NCBI GenBank assembly: GCA_965223675.1
Contig: OZ245013.1
Coordinates: forward strand, 682,001 to 746,000
Reading direction: 5' to 3'
DNA: 64,000 nt
Source: JAGQKC01 sp965223675
Lineage (GTDB): Bacteria > Nitrospirota > Nitrospiria > Nitrospirales > UBA8639
Shown here: positions 61,519 to 64,000 of the stretch, piece by piece
Layout of the letters: every line of letters begins with the position of its first letter
Position numbering within the stretch: the first letter of the stretch is position 1
The notes under the pieces: model-generated
The model's input: only the letters and a program-made list of their open reading frames with translations
Databases searched by the model: none
Told to the model about the DNA's origin: nothing
Made by a program: the position numbers and the translations under genes

Positions 61519-62673
61519 ATGTATACAAGAACCTTAGAAAATCGCTTGCCTCAAAAGAGCTACTTTCTGTTTGGTCCGCGACAAGTTGGAAAAAGTACAC
61601 TGCTAAAAAAGGAGGACGCAGATTTGACGATAGACTTGCTTGATCCTGAACTTCAACTCTCATACACAAAAAACCCTAACCTGCTCAGTCAACAAGTTGC
61701 GGAACTCAAAGGATCTTCGAAGATATTTATTGATGAAGTACAGCGTGTCCCTAAAATTCTTGATGTCATTCATGCACTGATGGAAAAGAGGCCAAAACTG
61801 AAATTTATCCTCTGTGGGTCTTCAGCTAGAAAACTTCGGCACGGCGCGGCAAATCTACTCGGAGGACGAGCACTATACCGAACCATGCATCCGTTAACAT
61901 TTGAGGAATTGTCCAAAACCTTTAATCTCCAACGGATACTCCGCTATGGTTCACTCCCACATGTCTATACGGTTCTCAACCAAAAGAAAACGGATGAAGC
62001 AGAAGATCACTTGCGGTCTTATGTGATCACCTACCTCAAAGAAGAAGTTAAAGCGGAAGCATTGGTACGAAACCTTCAAGGTTTTCAGAATTTTTTAGAT
62101 GTGGCCGCTGCACAATATGCAGAGCAGATAAATTTTTCGGGTATCGCTCGTGATTGCCAAATCGCGCTTTCAACTGTTCGTGAATATTATTCTATTCTAG
62201 AAGATACCTTGCTCGGAACCTTTCTCCCCCCATATTTGAAAAGTCAACGAAAACGCATGAGTCATCAACCTAAATTTTATTTTTTTGATAATGGTGTAAC
62301 CCGGGCTGTGTTGGGAACACTGAAAGATCAGCCTAGTCGTGTCGAACACGGACGTCTGTATGAACAATGGTTCATACAAGAAATTATGCGACACAACGAA
62401 TACTATCAAAAAGACTGGAAACTGTTCTTCTGGCGGACAAGCCATGGGGCAGAAGTGGACCTATTAATCTGCCGAGGGACCAAAGTTCTCTATGCGATAG
62501 AATGTAAAATGTCACCCTATCTTTCCTCAAGCGATTTGTCCGGATTACGATCGTTTCATGAAAGCCACCCCAAGGTTCCTTGTTTTATTGTGGCACCGGT
62601 CAAAGAGCCGCTACAACTATCCTTTGCGCGAGTTTTTCATCCAATCCAATTATTCAAAGAGTTACAGTTATGA
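61519..62673 (+). CDS. AAA_14/DUF4143 ATP-binding protein
   Basis: 384 residues. Walker A is FLFGPRQVGKSTLLKK, Walker B IFIDEVQRVPKILD, with sensor-like LCGSSARKLRHGAANLLGGRA. The DUF4143 winged-helix/nuclease-like C-terminus includes FLDVAAAQYAEQINFSGIARDCQI, VREYYSILEDTLLG, KFYFFDNGVTRAVLG, and a nuclease-like VDLLICRGTKVLYAIECKMSPY (Asp..Glu-x-Lys). These families are common and mobile; a role as an ATPase linked to a restriction-endonuclease-like fold is inferred. No immediate partner gene. Confidence 0.87.
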   Translation: MYTRTLENRLPQKSYFLFGPRQVGKSTLLKKEDADLTIDLLDPELQLSYTKNPNLLSQQVAELKGSSKIFIDEVQRVPKILDVIHALMEKRPKLKFILCGSSARKLRHGAANLLGGRALYRTMHPLTFEELSKTFNLQRILRYGSLPHVYTVLNQKKTDEAEDHLRSYVITYLKEEVKAEALVRNLQGFQNFLDVAAAQYAEQINFSGIARDCQIALSTVREYYSILEDTLLGTFLPPYLKSQRKRMSHQPKFYFFDNGVTRAVLGTLKDQPSRVEHGRLYEQWFIQEIMRHNEYYQKDWKLFFWRTSHGAEVDLLICRGTKVLYAIECKMSPYLSSSDLSGLRSFHESHPKVPCFIVAPVKEPLQLSFARVFHPIQLFKELQL

Positions 62674-63086
62674 TAATTTTGGAAGGCAGAACTTCAGGCC
62701 GTTTTCATTCCTGAGCCTTCCAAATTGTCCTACTACTCAACGAAACTTGTATTTATCAACTTGGATACGTCCTGTATCCATTTGAACAACATCAGATCTG
62801 TTATTTCCCCTGAATCCTTCTTTGGAATATTTAGCCTTGCGAATCTTGGCTTGTGTTTTAGAGGTTTATGCTTGTCCGCTTATAAGTATTTAGCTTGTAA
62901 CATCTCAAGGCACAAGGCTTGCTTTTAGAAATAGTCAAAGATGGTTGCTTTAGAACGGATGTTCCTTAAAAGGAAGACATCACAATTTCCGGTTCAGCGA
63001 CCAAACAGAATATAAATACGGTAGCGCCAAGAGAACTAGTTTCAATTTTCACATGGGATTAATTGTTTTTGCCAAGGAGGGTAGAA
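62674..63086. other. intergenic, no gene seen
   Basis: About 410 bp between the AAA gene and the PEP-CTERM gene with no convincing frame. It must contain the promoter of the latter; no clear hairpin or repeat was seen. Confidence 0.4.
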
Positions 63087-63767
63087 ATGAATGGTGTAAT
63101 AGAATTATCAAAAAGCTCATCTATGTTTCAAAGTTTGGTAAAACAACAGACAACCCTCCGGAAGACAAGAAAGATAATTGAGAGATTCAAAAAGTTTGGC
63201 TGCCTGATAGTATTCGGCATCATCATGGTCTTACCACTACAAGCATTAGCCGTTCCACTGTTACAGGTTAACGATTTCGGACAGCTTACAGGGGCAACAG
63301 GCGTGCTGGTAAACGGTACATTATATGACGTAGACTTCAAGAACGACTCCTGTGTAAATCTTTTTGACGGATGTGCCGTCGGAACCGAATTCACCTTTAC
63401 AACTTTAGCTGAAGCCCTTAACGCGGGACACGCATTATTGAACCAGGTTTTCGTAAATACGCCAACGTCGCAATTTGATGATAACATAGATCTGATCGAG
63501 GTATGCGCACCTATCGGCAACTGTTTTATTGACACACCTTTTTCTGCTACGAACCCCTCTGGCGTTAATGTGGTGTCAACCGAAAACTCATTAATAGAAG
63601 CAGATGATAGTGTTTCCGGGCCATTTGACAACGACTTCGATGTTGATCAGCGATATGCGGTATGGACGCCCTCTACAACACCTATCCCCGAACCTTCCAC
63701 AGTTTTGCTTCTAGGCTCAGGATTGTTAGGCTTAACGATCTGGCGACAGAAGAACAAGGTGAAATAA
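63087..63767 (+). CDS. PEP-CTERM sorting-domain exported protein
   Basis: 226 residues from ATG 63087 with AAGGAGG 6 bp upstream. A hydrophobic stretch (LIVFGIIMVLPLQALAVP) is the signal peptide after a long basic N-region. The mature part is a small Asp/Asn-rich beta domain with two Cys pairs (DSCVNLFDGCAVG, EVCAPIGNCFID). The C-terminus is a canonical PEP-CTERM signal: IPEPSTVLLLGSGLLGLTIW then RQKNKVK. It should be sorted by an exosortase (none in the window) to the surface or biofilm matrix. Confidence 0.9.
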   Translation: MNGVIELSKSSSMFQSLVKQQTTLRKTRKIIERFKKFGCLIVFGIIMVLPLQALAVPLLQVNDFGQLTGATGVLVNGTLYDVDFKNDSCVNLFDGCAVGTEFTFTTLAEALNAGHALLNQVFVNTPTSQFDDNIDLIEVCAPIGNCFIDTPFSATNPSGVNVVSTENSLIEADDSVSGPFDNDFDVDQRYAVWTPSTTPIPEPSTVLLLGSGLLGLTIWRQKNKVK

Positions 63768-64000
63768 CCGTATGCGAATCTGAGTTATTAACACCGCCAA
63801 AGATCCTTGCTTTATGAAAGTAGGGCTCTTTTTTCTCCTACTCCACTCTTGACGAATAAGCCTGAATCGTTATGCTTCTCTTTTATGGCTCAATCAAGAG
63901 ATCCCAAAGAAGTCGTATTTTTGAAGAACTCACCTTCTCAAATCTGTATGAGATTGGTGACTGATTGAATTGTTAGAGAAAAGTGGATAATTATTAATCA
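63768..64000. other. intergenic to window edge
   Basis: No gene seen in the last ~230 bp. Confidence 0.4.

Noticed and set aside
1..64000. tRNA, rRNA, CRISPR arrays
   Set aside because: No cloverleaf, rRNA segment or regularly spaced repeat-spacer pattern was seen. The four tip-array repeats are unlike CRISPR because of their size and spacing.

Overview
This 64 kb window looks like a bacterial chromosome of moderate G+C (my impression is mid-40s percent; I did not count it). The gene set is Gram-negative: outer-membrane lipoproteins, a secretin, beta-barrel proteins and a PEP-CTERM protein. A two-subunit pyruvate carboxylase, haem genes next to apt/DksA/queC, a PilMNOP-type secretion operon and a lipoprotein cytochrome c would suit the Nitrospirota (Nitrospira-like). 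That placement is inference from gene content; there is no rRNA or other phylogenetic marker.

Left part (1-17,400). Small housekeeping and hypothetical genes (YbaN/DUF454, Vgb-like beta-propeller, lipoprotein methyltransferase, SLT lysozyme-like lipoprotein, alpha/beta hydrolase, Tex, cupin, sterol-desaturase family) are mixed with decayed or mobile material. This material includes a dead DUF1326-DUF2182 pair (2138-3509), a large orphan gene with a HEPN-like C-terminal motif, a Phd-RelE toxin-antitoxin pair bracketed by AAAAGGGGACA repeats, a degenerate copy of the Tex S1 domain, a TIR-domain gene, and an IS6-family transposase remnant. At 14,912-15,035 four consecutive hairpins form what looks like a structured RNA, possibly a stand-alone HEARO/omega-RNA-type element. 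Its 3' edge supplies the stop codon of the neighbouring desaturase gene.

Centre (18,000-31,233, minus strand). One long operon-like run encodes a type II secretion / type IV pilus-like machine: three pseudopilins, a secretin fused to TPR and cohesin-like domains, a LysM coiled-coil protein, GspF, GspE and PilM/N/O/P-like assembly proteins. It is followed without gaps by a retropepsin-like aspartic protease, an outer-membrane barrel and a possible 35-residue peptide. A B12-dependent radical SAM gene follows at 31,517-33,097.

Polymorphic toxin locus (33,384-43,803, minus strand). A 2170-residue SpvB/TcdB/RHS protein carries seven tandem FG-GAP/VCBS-like repeats and a galactose-binding/malectin-like insert, and is followed by its likely immunity gene. 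Downstream are three displaced toxin tips, each with a probable immunity gene. Every tip is preceded by a copy of one ~178 bp element with near-perfect inverted ends; a fourth copy closes the array. This repeat-punctuated tip/immunity array is the most interesting system here.

Right part (44,089-64,000). Core metabolism: TenA, a lipoprotein Tpx without the usual resolving cysteine, a lipoprotein hydrolase, PycB/PycA, a PstS-like binding protein, FmdB, small conserved proteins, hemE-hemY-acyP-apt, a lysine-tailed DksA-like protein, queC, cytochrome c, a stand-alone AsnC-type ligand-binding domain, and oligoendopeptidase F. The end holds a decayed DUF4160/DUF2442 pair, an AAA/DUF4143 ATPase and a PEP-CTERM protein.
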